Below are positions 28,359 to 40,354 of a stretch of DNA of 64,000 nt, piece by piece. How positions within the stretch are numbered: position 1 is the first letter of the stretch; every line of letters begins with the position of its first letter. The position numbers were made by a program, and so were the translations under genes. Origin of the DNA: Hyphomicrobiales bacterium (GTDB lineage Bacteria; Pseudomonadota; Alphaproteobacteria; Rhizobiales; JACESI01); contig JACESI010000006.1 in assembly GCA_013911885.1 (NCBI GenBank), positions 1 to 64,000 on the forward strand, in the 5' to 3' direction. The notes under the pieces were generated by a model. It did not search any database. It saw only the letters and a program-made list of their open reading frames with translations, and had not been told where the DNA came from.

Positions 28359-28994
28359 CTATGAACCAAGTATTGTTTGAACCGGCGCGACGAGCGCGAT
28401 GCCGAGGGCAACGGTGTCTTCGGCGGTGAGGTGAATGCCGTCTGTTGGCGCAGCACTTACGACCTTGGCGGCATCAAAGAAATGAGCGCCCTCTTCAAGC
28501 GCGAGCGCTTGGTAGAGCGGGGCGAGCTGATCGAAAACCGCATGGGTATCGCCGAACATGCCGGCGTAATAAGGATCCTGCGTCCTGACGATACGGGGGG
28601 GAGAGACGACGAGCACTTCGGGTACGGGCATGCCAGGTTCGGTCTGGTGGGTTTTTACCAGTTGGACGAGGCGACGCATCCCGCGCGCCACATGCATCGG
28701 CGACAGGCCGTAATTGGTATGAAAATCGTTGGAACCGAGCGACAGGATGACGAGATCGAGCGGCGCGTGCGCTTCGAGCAGCACCGGCAGAACACGAAGA
28801 CCGCTGCGATCATCACGGAACGGATTGTCATGGACGGTCGTTCGCGCGTTGAGCGCGTTTTCATAAACCTTGAACCCCGCCCCGAGTTCGGCCTGAAGCA
28901 CATTCGGCCAGCGCTGATCAAACGGATAGCGCGCGCGTGTGCCGGGGATAAAGCCCCAGGTCAGACTGTCACCAAAGGCGAGCAGGCTTTTCAT
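28359..28994 (-). CDS. SGNH/GDSL hydrolase inside the PDH operon
   Basis: A 211-residue hydrolase with the SGNH blocks: S10 in GDSLTWG, the block III N89 in LGSNDFHTNYG, and D185-x-x-H188 in TDGIHLT. There is no signal peptide, so it should be cytoplasmic. The ATG at 28994 starts the typical KSLLAFGDS; upstream in-frame codons overlap pdhC. Relatives are arylesterases and acyl-ester hydrolases with broad specificity. It lies 10 bp after pdhC and 10 bp before lpdA. Its place in the operon is found in other rhizobia, but a role in PDH function (for example removing a mis-attached acyl group) is only a guess. Confidence 0.9.
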   Translation of the reverse strand: MKSLLAFGDSLTWGFIPGTRARYPFDQRWPNVLQAELGAGFKVYENALNARTTVHDNPFRDDRSGLRVLPVLLEAHAPLDLVILSLGSNDFHTNYGLSPMHVARGMRRLVQLVKTHQTEPGMPVPEVLVVSPPRIVRTQDPYYAGMFGDTHAVFDQLAPLYQALALEEGAHFFDAAKVVSAAPTDGIHLTAEDTVALGIALVAPVQTILGS

Positions 28995-29004
28995 CAACGC
29001 CGAC

Positions 29005-30357
29005 CTAGACCAGCATCGCCATCGGCTTTTCCAGATAGGATTTGAAAGCCGCGCCAAGGCGCGCGCCGACGGCGCCGTCGATCACGCGGTGATCGAAAGC
29101 AAAGGTCGCCGTCATCACGGTAGCAATGGCAAGTTCGCCCTTTTTCACGACCGCGCGCTGATCGCCCGCGCCGATGGAAACAATCGACGCATGCGGCGGA
29201 TTGATGATCGAGGTGAAGTTTTTCACGCCGAACATGCCGAGGTTTGACACCGCCGTCGTGCCGCCCTGATATTCGCCCGGCGCCAGCTTCTTCAATTTCG
29301 CACGACCGGCCATATCCTTGACCTCGTTCGAAATAACCGACAGCGGCTTTTGTTCGGCCTTGCGGATGATCGGTGTGATGAGGCCGCCATCAATCGCAAC
29401 GGCAACACCAATATCGGCGTGTTTGTGCACGATCATGCCGCCCTCGGTCCAGGAGGCGTTGGCCTCCGGCACAGCCTTGAGCGCGAGCGCCAGCGCCTTG
29501 ATGATGAAGTCGTTGACAGAAACCTTGTAGGCGGGTTTTTCGTTGACGCTCGGTGCTGCCGCGTTGATTTCTTCGCGCAGCGCCATCAGCGCATCGAGTT
29601 CGCAATCAACCGTGAGGAAATATCCGGGGATCGTCTGTGATGATTCGGTGAGCCGCTTTGCAATCGTCTTGCGCATGCCGTCATGCGGAACGATATCGTA
29701 TGAACCCTGCTCAAACAGCTTGAGAACCGCCTCATCAGACATGGCGGCCGGCAGGGCTTTGGCAGCGGCCGCCCCACCGGAGGACGCCCCGGAAGATGCA
29801 GTCGCGCCAGCTTTGGCGCTGCCGGATTTCACCGCTGCTTCGATGTCGCGCTTGATGATGCGACCATGCGGCCCGCTGCCGGTAACCTTGTTGAGATCCA
29901 GCCCCTCCATGGAAGCGATCCGCCGCGCAAGCGGCGATGCGAAGACCCGCTCGCCGCCTGCCTTGGCAGCAGGAGCGGAGACGGCGGTCGGGGCGGAAGC
30001 GACAGTCTGTGTCGGCGCTTGTTGCGCAGGCGCTTCAGACTTCATTGCCTGCGACGCTGCACCGCTATTGGCTGGCTCCTTCTTTGCGCCACCCGAAAGC
30101 GCGGATGCGTCCTCGCCGTCAGCGAGAAGAAGCGCGATCACTGCATTCACCTTCACGCCCTCGGTTCCCGCATCGACCATGATTTTGCCAATCGTGCCTT
30201 CGTCGACAGCTTCCACTTCCATCGTCGCCTTGTCGGTCTCGATTTCGGCGATCACATCGCCTGAGGAAACACTGTCGCCCTCTTTCACCAGCCATTTGGC
30301 GAGCGTGCCCTCCTCCATTGTTGGTGACAATGCGGGCATCAGAATTTCGATTGGCAT
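29005..30357 (-). CDS. pdhC: Dihydrolipoyllysine acetyltransferase (E2 of pyruvate dehydrogenase)
   Basis: The core E2 of PDH, 450 residues. One lipoyl domain (1-78) carries the lipoylated K43 in ETDKATME. An Ala/Pro-rich linker leads to a peripheral-subunit-binding domain (about 138-175, with [16 protein letters not shown]) and then the catalytic acetyltransferase domain, with H423 in [12 protein letters not shown] near the C-terminus. It moves acetyl from lipoyl to CoA. The lipoyl domain is almost identical to the one on PdhB. It is 5 bp after the DUF5076 gene. Confidence 0.97.
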   Translation of the reverse strand: MPIEILMPALSPTMEEGTLAKWLVKEGDSVSSGDVIAEIETDKATMEVEAVDEGTIGKIMVDAGTEGVKVNAVIALLLADGEDASALSGGAKKEPANSGAASQAMKSEAPAQQAPTQTVASAPTAVSAPAAKAGGERVFASPLARRIASMEGLDLNKVTGSGPHGRIIKRDIEAAVKSGSAKAGATASSGASSGGAAAAKALPAAMSDEAVLKLFEQGSYDIVPHDGMRKTIAKRLTESSQTIPGYFLTVDCELDALMALREEINAAAPSVNEKPAYKVSVNDFIIKALALALKAVPEANASWTEGGMIVHKHADIGVAVAIDGGLITPIIRKAEQKPLSVISNEVKDMAGRAKLKKLAPGEYQGGTTAVSNLGMFGVKNFTSIINPPHASIVSIGAGDQRAVVKKGELAIATVMTATFAFDHRVIDGAVGARLGAAFKSYLEKPMAMLV

Positions 30358-30362
30358 GATTT

Positions 30363-30641
30363 CTACTCCCAGTCCCGCCCGCTCAGCGTGGCTTTTGTGA
30401 GGCGTATCTTTCCGTCATCTTCAGGGATGCGGTTGGCCGCCTGTTGAATGAATGTCTGTATCTCGACCGCCCTCAGGACCGCAGCATCCGCATCCAGCTG
30501 ACGGCGGAAATGCTCCTCGAGAGCGTCCTTCGCAATTTCGATCACCAATCCCGGACGCCTTCCGCTCCGGGCTGCCGTATCGAACTGGACGCCGTCATTC
30601 ATGCGGTCATATCGCACTGATTTCGGATCCAGTTTGATCAT
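30363..30641 (-). CDS. DUF5076 domain protein in the PDH operon
   Basis: A 92-residue soluble protein with no signal peptide or membrane segment. It has a beta-strand rich first half ending in a [23 protein letters not shown] segment, then a helix ([24 protein letters not shown]) and a short polar C-terminus. I recognise it as the small rhizobial family DUF5076, which has no known function. The ATG at 30641 follows a GAGG site; an in-frame TTG at 30653 would add four residues. It sits 21 bp after pdhB and 5 bp before pdhC, so it is certainly part of the operon and may help PDH assembly or regulation; that is inference from position alone. Confidence 0.78.
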   Translation of the reverse strand: MIKLDPKSVRYDRMNDGVQFDTAARSGRRPGLVIEIAKDALEEHFRRQLDADAAVLRAVEIQTFIQQAANRIPEDDGKIRLTKATLSGRDWE

Positions 30642-30662
30642 CGGCCGCCTCAATTCATGCCG

Positions 30663-32048
30663 TCAGTTCATATAAGTGACAGCTTTGACCGCATCGACGA
30701 CTTCCTGAACCGTAATAAGCGCAAGCTTTTCGAGGTTTGCCGCATAAGGCATCGGCACATCCTTACCGCAGAGCGAAATCACCGGCGCATCCAGATAATC
30801 GAACGCACGCTGCATAATCTGGCTGCCGATATAAGAGCCGACCGACGACTGCGGGAAGCCCTCCTCGACGGTCACGCAACGCCCGGTTTTCATGACGGAG
30901 GTGAGAACCGTATCGAGGTCCATCGGGCGGATGGTGCGAAGGTCGATGATCTCAGCCTGAACGCCCATGCCTGCCAGAATATCCGCCGCTTCGATGGCAT
31001 ATTTCATGCCGATGCCGAAGGACACGATCGTCACGTCGTCGCCCTTGCGGTGAATGCGCGCCTTGCCGATCGGCAGCACGAAATCATCGAGTTTCGGCAC
31101 ATCGAATTTCTGGCCATACAGCACTTCATTCTCGAGGAAAATGATCGGGTTCGGGTCCCGGATCGCAGCCTTCAGGAGCCCCTTCGCATCCGCCGCCGAA
31201 TAGGGCATGACAACCTTGAGGCCCGGAATATGGCTGTACCAGGCGGCATAATCCTGGCTGTGCTGGGCGGCAACGCGGGATGCGGCACCGTTTGGTCCGC
31301 GGAAAACGATCGGACATCCCATCTGGCCGCCAGACATATAGAGTGTTTTCGCGGCCGAGTTGATGATCTGATCAATCGCCTGCATGGCGAAATTGAAGGT
31401 CATGAATTCGACGATCGGGCGAAGACCGGCAAAAGCCGCGCCGACACCGAGACCGGCAAAGCCGTGCTCGGTAATCGGCGTATCAATCACCCGTCGCGCG
31501 GAGAATTCATCGAGCAGACCCTGGGTGATCTTGTAGGCACCCTGATATTCAGCGACTTCCTCACCCATGATGAAAACATCGTCATCGCGGCGCATTTCCT
31601 CTGCCATGGCATCGCGCAAGGCTTCGCGCACGGTGGTCGAGACCATTTCCGTGCCTTCTGGAATATCGGGATCATCTGCCACCAGCGGCGCATCGGGACC
31701 GCTTTTTGCGGCAGCGGGAACGGGTGCCGGCGTGTCTTTCGCGGCTGGTTCCCGTGCGTCTGCCGGGGCGGTCCCCCCTGTGGCTTTCATCTCAGTGGCG
31801 CTCTCGCCATCTGCAAGCAGAAGCGCAATCGGTGTATTCACTTTCACAGCCTCGGTGCCGGCAGCGACAAGCAGCTTGCCGATCGTCCCTTCGTCCACGG
31901 CTTCGACTTCCATTGTCGCCTTGTCGGTTTCAATCTCGGCAATCACGTCACCGGAGGAGACGCTGTCGCCTTCCTTGACGAGCCACTTGGCCAGTGTGCC
32001 TTCTTCCATGGTCGGCGAAAGGGCGGGCATCAATACTTCAATAGGCAT
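30663..32048 (-). CDS. pdhB: Pyruvate dehydrogenase E1 beta subunit with N-terminal lipoyl domain
   Basis: E1 beta of the heterotetrameric type, 461 residues. Residues 1-78 are a lipoyl domain (K43), then comes an Ala/Pro-rich linker with [14 protein letters not shown] sequence to about 135, then the transketolase-type pyrimidine domain ([31 protein letters not shown]) and C-terminal domain. A lipoyl domain on E1 beta is unusual outside alphaproteobacteria but known in rhizobia. It pairs with PdhA, encoded 12 bp upstream. Confidence 0.97.
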   Translation of the reverse strand: MPIEVLMPALSPTMEEGTLAKWLVKEGDSVSSGDVIAEIETDKATMEVEAVDEGTIGKLLVAAGTEAVKVNTPIALLLADGESATEMKATGGTAPADAREPAAKDTPAPVPAAAKSGPDAPLVADDPDIPEGTEMVSTTVREALRDAMAEEMRRDDDVFIMGEEVAEYQGAYKITQGLLDEFSARRVIDTPITEHGFAGLGVGAAFAGLRPIVEFMTFNFAMQAIDQIINSAAKTLYMSGGQMGCPIVFRGPNGAASRVAAQHSQDYAAWYSHIPGLKVVMPYSAADAKGLLKAAIRDPNPIIFLENEVLYGQKFDVPKLDDFVLPIGKARIHRKGDDVTIVSFGIGMKYAIEAADILAGMGVQAEIIDLRTIRPMDLDTVLTSVMKTGRCVTVEEGFPQSSVGSYIGSQIMQRAFDYLDAPVISLCGKDVPMPYAANLEKLALITVQEVVDAVKAVTYMN

Positions 32049-32060
32049 GGGAACCCTCTC

Positions 32061-33077
32061 CTAGCGCAGAATGTCGGTATAAAGTTCGGAAATCGGCGGT
32101 TCTGGATCGTTTGTCGCAAAATCTGCCGCATCGTTGACGACCTGCCGGATTTCCTTGTCGATCGCCTTGAGATCGTCTTCGTTTGCCCATTTGTTTTCAA
32201 TGAGGCGCAGCTTGACCTGCTCGATCGGGTCATGTTCAGAGCGCATTTTCTGCACTTCGTCCTTGCTGCGGTATTTCGCGGGGTCCGACATCGAGTGACC
32301 GCGATAGCGATAGGTACTCATTTCAAGGATCATCGGGCCCTTGCCGCTGCGGCAGTGGGCAACCGCTTCCTGACCGGCGGCATAGACTTCGCGCACATCC
32401 ATGCCGTCGACCTTGATACCCGGAATATCGAAAGACGCGCCGCGCTGGGCGAACTGGGTCTGCGCCGAAGCGCGGGACACCGCGGTTCCCATGGCATACT
32501 GGTTGTTCTCGATGATGAAGATCACAGGCAGCTTCCACAGGGAAGCCATGTTGAAGCTTTCATAGACCTGGCCCTGGTTGGACGCGCCATCGCCGAAATA
32601 GGTCAGCGCAACGCGGTCATTGCCGCGATATTTGTTTGCAAAGGCAAGCCCGGCACCGATTGGCACCTGCGCGCCGACGATCCCATGCCCGCCGAAGAAC
32701 TGCTTCTCCTTTGAGAACATGTGCATCGAGCCGCCCTTGCCCTTGGAAAGGCCGCCCATACGTCCGGTCAGTTCCGCCATAACGCCTTTTGGATCCATGC
32801 CACAGGCGAGCATATGGCCATGATCGCGGTATCCGGTAAGCACCTGATCCTCACCCTCACGGATGCACATCTGCATGCCCACGACCACAGCTTCCTGACC
32901 GATGTAAAGATGGCAGAAACCACCAATCAGGCCCATGCCGTAGAGCTGGCCCGCCTTTTCCTCAAAGCGCCGGATCAGGAGCATTTCCCGATAAGCCTCG
33001 ATATCCTGATCTTTGGAAAAATCTTTTGCGGAATCGGCTTTTGCCTTTCCGACGGTCTTCTTCGCCGCTACTGCCAT
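32061..33077 (-). CDS. pdhA: Pyruvate dehydrogenase E1 alpha subunit
   Basis: A TPP-dependent subunit of 338 residues that decarboxylates pyruvate. The TPP-binding motif runs from GDGASNQGQVYES to ENNQYAMGT. The phosphorylation-loop-like YRYRGHSMSDPAKYR is also present. The N-terminus is Lys/Ala-rich and precedes the conserved EAYREMLLIRRFEEK. The ATG at 33077 has a strong GAGAGGGGG site; a longer frame to 33113 is less likely. It is the first gene of the operon pdhA-pdhB-DUF5076-pdhC-SGNH-lpdA and follows a promoter region of 150 AT-rich bases. Confidence 0.97.
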   Translation of the reverse strand: MAVAAKKTVGKAKADSAKDFSKDQDIEAYREMLLIRRFEEKAGQLYGMGLIGGFCHLYIGQEAVVVGMQMCIREGEDQVLTGYRDHGHMLACGMDPKGVMAELTGRMGGLSKGKGGSMHMFSKEKQFFGGHGIVGAQVPIGAGLAFANKYRGNDRVALTYFGDGASNQGQVYESFNMASLWKLPVIFIIENNQYAMGTAVSRASAQTQFAQRGASFDIPGIKVDGMDVREVYAAGQEAVAHCRSGKGPMILEMSTYRYRGHSMSDPAKYRSKDEVQKMRSEHDPIEQVKLRLIENKWANEDDLKAIDKEIRQVVNDAADFATNDPEPPISELYTDILR

Positions 33078-33176
33078 GCACTCCCCCTCTCGAAAGGTAG
33101 CAAACGCTAGCAAAGAATTGAAGGCAAGGGAAGAGCGTTATTTTTTGCCGCATCGCACACAAGCGGTTGAACTTAC

Positions 33177-33205
33177 AGTATAAACTAAATTTAATCTTAT
33201 TTCAG
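33177..33205 (-). promoter_or_regulatory. Probable promoter of the pdh operon
   Basis: On the minus strand a CTGAAA box (33200-33205) is 17 bp from a TATACT box (33177-33182), in the AT-rich stretch between ftsB and pdhA. It would give a leader of about 95 nt. The -10 matches the consensus in five of six bases. Confidence 0.45.
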
Positions 33206-33236
33206 TTATTTTTATAAATTAACAAATTTAGAGAAA

Positions 33237-33554
33237 TTAATTCGACGTGTAGAGATAAACAACCTCATCCGGATTGATCACGTTGAGCTTGGCGCGGGCA
33301 AGTTCATCGATCGTCTCCCTGTCGGGGCTGCCACTGGCAAGAAGCACAGCGCGGTGTTCAAGCTGCTGGCGTTCTTCCCGCAGCATGGCAAGGGCAGCCT
33401 CACGCTCGGCCTTGCGTTCCAGAATGCTCCAGTAGCCGATCAGACCATAGGCGCCGTGAAACGCGTGAAACCCGAAATATCCGAGAAAGACGAGCGAAAA
33501 AGCGGGAAGTAACAAGCGGTTGAGAAAGGATTTTTTACGCTGGCGAGTAGCCAT
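33237..33554 (-). CDS. ftsB: Septum formation initiator family protein (FtsB/DivIC)
   Basis: A 105-residue bitopic membrane protein of the divisome. A basic N-terminus (ATRQRKKSFLNR) precedes one transmembrane helix (LLLPAFSLVFLGYFGFHAF), then a coiled-coil stretch rich in Glu/Arg/Leu (ERKAEREAALAMLREERQQLEHR) and the family C-terminal part with DELARAKLNVINPDEVV. The ATG at 33554 is preferred over a longer frame from 33590. It lies between eno and pdhA, the normal rhizobial position. Confidence 0.9.
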   Translation of the reverse strand: MATRQRKKSFLNRLLLPAFSLVFLGYFGFHAFHGAYGLIGYWSILERKAEREAALAMLREERQQLEHRAVLLASGSPDRETIDELARAKLNVINPDEVVYLYTSN

Positions 33555-33697
33555 GAAGCACCAGGTTACGCGATTACAACAAGCGATCACTGTGCATATT
33601 TTTGTTTAAGAATTTGCTAAATCAGCGAGATTTCAAACCCGAGCGGAAAAACCGGATCGACAGCAGAGGGAGTTTCCGCGCGTCTTGATCCTGTGTT

Positions 33698-35297
<1,600 letters not shown>

Positions 35298-36143
35298 TTA
35301 CGCGAAGGAAAAAGGGTTTTCTTTCGCTACAGAGTCAAGCGCGACCAGACCGCGCAGCAGCGGCTCCATCTGATTGAGCGGCACCATGACCGGCCCGTCA
35401 GAGGGTGCATTGTCCGGATCCTGATGACATTCCATGAAGAGACCGGCAACGCCGACAGCCACGGCCGCCCGGGCAAGAACGGGCACGAATTCCCGCTGGC
35501 CACCTGATGCACCGCCAAGACCACCCGGCTGCTGTACCGAATGGGTCGCGTCGAAAATCACCGGAGCACCGGTCTCGGCCATGGTCTTGAGACCGCGAAA
35601 ATCCGATACCAGCGTATTATAGCCGAAGCTTGAGCCCCGGTCGGTCAGAAGCACATCCTTCTTGCCGCTCCCGGTCACTTTCTGGAGCACATTCGTCATA
35701 TCCCAGGGGGCAAGAAACTGACCCTTCTTGATGTTGACGACACAGGTCGTTTTCGCCGCCGCGATCAGAAGATCGGTCTGTCGGCATAAGAAAGCCGGAA
35801 TCTGAAGAATATCGACATTGCCATCAAGGGCGGCGCACTGCTCTTCGGTGTGTACATCGGTCAGAACGGGAATGGCAAAACGTTCGCGGATTTCCCGGAA
35901 GACCGGTATCGCCGCCTCGATTCCGATGCCGCGCGCGCCTTTCAGGCTCGTGCGGTTCGCCTTGTCGAACGACGCCTTGAAGACATAAGGAACGCCCAGA
36001 CGGTCGGCGATGTTCTTCAGCGCTTCCGCGAGCATCAACGCGTGGATGCGCGTCTCCATCTGGCAGGGACCGGAGATCAATACAAAAGGCGCTTCATTGT
36101 CGAAAGAAACCTTGCCGGTCTTGACCGTTGAATTCGGAACCAT
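35298..36143 (-). CDS. kdsA: 3-deoxy-8-phosphooctulonate (KDO-8-P) synthase
   Basis: The enzyme condenses PEP with arabinose-5-phosphate on the way to KDO of lipopolysaccharide. In 281 residues the family motifs are visible: LISGPCQMET, FKASFDKANRTS, the ALDGNVDILQIPAFLCRQTDLL segment and the late DATHSVQQPGG, and GGQREFVPVLARAAVA. It starts 2 bp after the VOC gene and follows pyrG, an order shared by many rhizobia. Its last codons read into the T-run of the terminator-like hairpin. Confidence 0.97.
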   Translation of the reverse strand: MVPNSTVKTGKVSFDNEAPFVLISGPCQMETRIHALMLAEALKNIADRLGVPYVFKASFDKANRTSLKGARGIGIEAAIPVFREIRERFAIPVLTDVHTEEQCAALDGNVDILQIPAFLCRQTDLLIAAAKTTCVVNIKKGQFLAPWDMTNVLQKVTGSGKKDVLLTDRGSSFGYNTLVSDFRGLKTMAETGAPVIFDATHSVQQPGGLGGASGGQREFVPVLARAAVAVGVAGLFMECHQDPDNAPSDGPVMVPLNQMEPLLRGLVALDSVAKENPFSFA

Positions 36144-36145
36144 TG

Positions 36146-37024
36146 TCAGTGTCCTTGCTGTTCTTCTATCAGGATCGTGGTCGCCTGCCCCGGCACTGGC
36201 GCAATGATGAGGCGGCCTTGCCGTGTGTGATAGTCGATGCCTGCCTGTTCAAGGCATTGCCGCGTTATTGCCATATCGCTCGACACAAAGGTGACGGCAG
36301 CGCCCGCAACCGGTGCGAAGGGCAGCACGCTCTCGGTCATGGCGCGAAATTCATCCCCGTCGATCAGCGCAATGTCGGCATTTTGAAGCCGAAGACGAAA
36401 CCCGCCCGGCACCTCGTCTAACCGTCCGGAAAGTGCGACCTCAAGGTATGGTTTCACCGCCCGCGGCTCGTCTGCGACAATCCATACCGTGCCGAGTGCC
36501 GCAACAGCGTTGCGGTGGGCGCCGGGCTTCTTGATGCGGGCCACGACCTCCGGCGCACTCCGCCAGTGACAGGTGAAAAAGCCGAGGGATGGCACGCCCG
36601 GATCAATGCAGAAGGCGCCATCAACACTCAGAATGTCTTCCGTTCCGTCCGGGTGGATCGCCTTGCGGGTGAAGGCGAGACGGTTCTGGCCGCCCCTACC
36701 CGCCGCGGCGAAGGCCAATTCGTCCGCATCTGGATCGTGGCTTTGAAGCGCCACTGCCGAAAGACCCTCCGGTCCGGCGCTCTGCCGGAAACGACGGTCC
36801 ATGGCAACAAAGGCATTGACGGAGATGACTTCGGCAATCCGCGCCGGATCGTGGATGGCTAGAAGCTCGACATATGTACCGTCCGCGAGGAAGACACAGC
36901 AATTCGCGGTCCCAAACGGGTGCACCCCGATCGGATTCACCGCAAAACCGAGGGCTTCATAGCGCGTCCGCGCCGCGGAGAGCGAAGCGACCGGCAGAAC
37001 CAGATGATCAATCGCGCGGATCAT
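36146..37024 (-). CDS. VOC family protein (glyoxalase-like)
   Basis: A 292-residue protein of the vicinal oxygen chelate fold, with the opening IDHLVLPVASLSAARTRYEALGF and a following HPFGTANCCVFLADGTYVELLAI, which are the usual strands and first metal ligand (H8). A second, more diverged half ends in a VTFVSSDMAITRQCLEQAG repeat, consistent with two modules. It resembles the Glyoxalase_3-type group; substrate unknown. The ATG at 37024 begins right before the conserved RAIDHLVL; a longer frame would run into pyrG. It sits between pyrG (13 bp) and kdsA (2 bp) and should be on their transcript. Confidence 0.85.
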   Translation of the reverse strand: MIRAIDHLVLPVASLSAARTRYEALGFAVNPIGVHPFGTANCCVFLADGTYVELLAIHDPARIAEVISVNAFVAMDRRFRQSAGPEGLSAVALQSHDPDADELAFAAAGRGGQNRLAFTRKAIHPDGTEDILSVDGAFCIDPGVPSLGFFTCHWRSAPEVVARIKKPGAHRNAVAALGTVWIVADEPRAVKPYLEVALSGRLDEVPGGFRLRLQNADIALIDGDEFRAMTESVLPFAPVAGAAVTFVSSDMAITRQCLEQAGIDYHTRQGRLIIAPVPGQATTILIEEQQGH

Positions 37025-37037
37025 TCGACAAGAATCA

Positions 37038-38735
<1,698 letters not shown>

Positions 38736-38804
38736 TCATTTTTCAACCAAGGCAGAAAACCGCTCGCTGGCGGCATCGCGAAAAATCGCTAATGTCGGCA
38801 AGCA

Positions 38805-39167
38805 TCAAGGGTTGGGCTTTGGAACCTGTGGTCCGCTTGTCGGAGAATTGCCGGGAGCAGCCCCTTCAGGCGTTGCTGGCGTCGGGACCAGCGGTTGCAG
38901 GCCACCATCGCGGGAGGCGCCGGGAAGGTTGTCGAGAACCGACGTGCCGGAGCCATAGTTTGAAACGATGGACAGGCCGATCGAGGTCGCGAAAAAGGCC
39001 GCTGCCAGGATTGCCGTGGTGCGGGTGAGAAGATTGCCAGAGCCTCTTCCCGTCATGAAGCCGCCACCGCCCATGCCAAGCGCGCCGCCTTCGGAGCGTT
39101 GCAGCAGGATAACCCCTGCCATGGCGATCACGATGATCAGGTGCACAACGATCAGTACCGTTTCCAT
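38805..39167 (-). CDS. secG: Protein translocase subunit SecG
   Basis: A small membrane subunit of SecYEG, 120 residues. Two hydrophobic helices are seen: VLIVVHLIIVIAMAGVILLQ at the N-terminus and TAILAAAFFATSIGLSIV, linked by the conserved EGGALGMGGGGFMTGRG loop. The C-terminal tail is rich in Pro, Gly, Asn and Thr, longer than in E. coli but normal for rhizobia. It is downstream of tpiA, matching the common tpiA-secG-pyrG order. Confidence 0.95.
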   Translation of the reverse strand: METVLIVVHLIIVIAMAGVILLQRSEGGALGMGGGGFMTGRGSGNLLTRTTAILAAAFFATSIGLSIVSNYGSGTSVLDNLPGASRDGGLQPLVPTPATPEGAAPGNSPTSGPQVPKPNP

Positions 39168-39334
39168 TTCGGCCCACTTTCAGAAAATATTCGACCCGCA
39201 AGTCGGGTTTTCGCCCGCTGGCTTACAAGACTTACCCTGTAAAAGCCAGTACGAAATTACGCTGAAACGGGTCGCGACTGGAATTGAAAGCATCGTCCGG
39301 TAATCCCGTCGAGACAAGCTATCTCAGGGCAATC

Positions 39335-40084
39335 TCAGGGATTATACACGGCGGCAATGGCGAGAAAATCATCGGCCTTGAGGCTTGCGCCGCCGACCAG
39401 CGCGCCATTGACATCGCCAACCGCCATGAGCGAGGCAGCATTGTCGGCTTTCACGGAGCCGCCATAAAGAATGCGGATCGCGACACCTTCGCCACCAAAC
39501 CGGCTGATCAGTGCAGCCCGGATTGCGCTGTGGATTTCTGCAACATCAGCGATTGTCGGAATGAGGCCGGTGCCAATGGCCCAGACAGGCTCATAGGCAA
39601 TGACGACGGAAGACGCCGTCGCGCTGTCCGGCACGGAAGCCGCAAGCTGCGCGAGAACGACACGCAGCGCATCGCCCGCTTCCCGCTCCAACCGTGTCTC
39701 GCCGACACAGACAATCGCAATCGCGCCCGCCCGCATCGCGGCAAGCGCTTTCGCCCGCACCATTGCATCTGTTTCAGCATGGTCTGCGCGGCGTTCGGAA
39801 TGGCCGACAATGATTGCGCTCGCGCCGGCATCGACCAGCATCTCGGCAGCTATGTCGCCGGTATGCGCACCTTTTTCGAGCGGGTGGCAATCCTGAGCGC
39901 CGATCAGCACTGCGCCGCGCCGGACAGCAAGCGCTGCGAGCAGCGTCGCGGGCGGGCAGATCATCAAATCCACCGATTGCGCCTGCGTTTCGCGCCAACC
40001 TGCCCTGAGTTTATCAAACTCCGGGATCGTGCTCGTCATCCCGTTCATTTTCCAGTTGCCAGCGACCAGCGGCTTGATTGCCAT
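39335..40084 (-). CDS. tpiA: Triosephosphate isomerase
   Basis: Interconverts glyceraldehyde-3-phosphate and dihydroxyacetone phosphate. The 249-residue TIM barrel shows GNWKMNG with the catalytic Lys, the electrophilic His in VGHSERR, the catalytic Glu in [11 protein letters not shown], and the phosphate-binding GGSVKADNA. Two adjacent ATG codons (40087 and 40084) follow a GGGAG site; 40084 has the better spacing. It is divergent from ppiD across a 270-bp gap. Confidence 0.97.
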   Translation of the reverse strand: MAIKPLVAGNWKMNGMTSTIPEFDKLRAGWRETQAQSVDLMICPPATLLAALAVRRGAVLIGAQDCHPLEKGAHTGDIAAEMLVDAGASAIIVGHSERRADHAETDAMVRAKALAAMRAGAIAIVCVGETRLEREAGDALRVVLAQLAASVPDSATASSVVIAYEPVWAIGTGLIPTIADVAEIHSAIRAALISRFGGEGVAIRILYGGSVKADNAASLMAVGDVNGALVGGASLKADDFLAIAAVYNP

Positions 40085-40173
40085 CATGCTCTCCCGAAAT
40101 CCCGAATTGTCCCTATCGCGGTTTACCAGAACAAACCCGCTATGCAAGCAGACGCGCCCGGGGCTGCCACTTT

Positions 40174-40204
40174 CTTAAGATTCAGGCTTAAGATGGCTTA
40201 AGAT
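40174..40204. repeat. Three direct repeats of CTTAAGAT upstream of tpiA/ppiD
   Basis: CTTAAGAT starts at 40174, 40187 and 40197, that is with 13-bp and 10-bp steps. Each contains the palindrome CTTAAG. The array lies between the divergent tpiA and ppiD genes and could bind a regulator on one face of the helix. Confidence 0.45.
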
Positions 40205-40276
40205 TCTGGCGGGTGAGAGCCTTGGCTGGGCCATGAATACCGTCTTTTGATGCTGTACACGTTGACGACTTGCTGC

Positions 40277-40305
40277 TTGCGACGTAAGCCACTGCCGCCT
40301 ATGTT
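40277..40305 (+). promoter_or_regulatory. Possible promoter of ppiD-trp genes
   Basis: TTGCGA (40277-40282) and TATGTT (40300-40305) are spaced by 17 bp, about 50 bp before the ppiD ATG. Each box matches the consensus in four of six bases. Support is limited to spacing and position. Confidence 0.35.
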
Positions 40306-40354
40306 GCAAACCCTGATACCCGAAACAGACCCGATCGCTAAAAGGCCATTGTCG

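Noticed and set aside
30657..32714. Open frame of 685 codons on the plus strand opposite pdhB and pdhA
   Set aside because: It mirrors two certain genes in a GC-rich genome where antisense frames stay open; its sequence has no recognisable domain and crosses a gene boundary.
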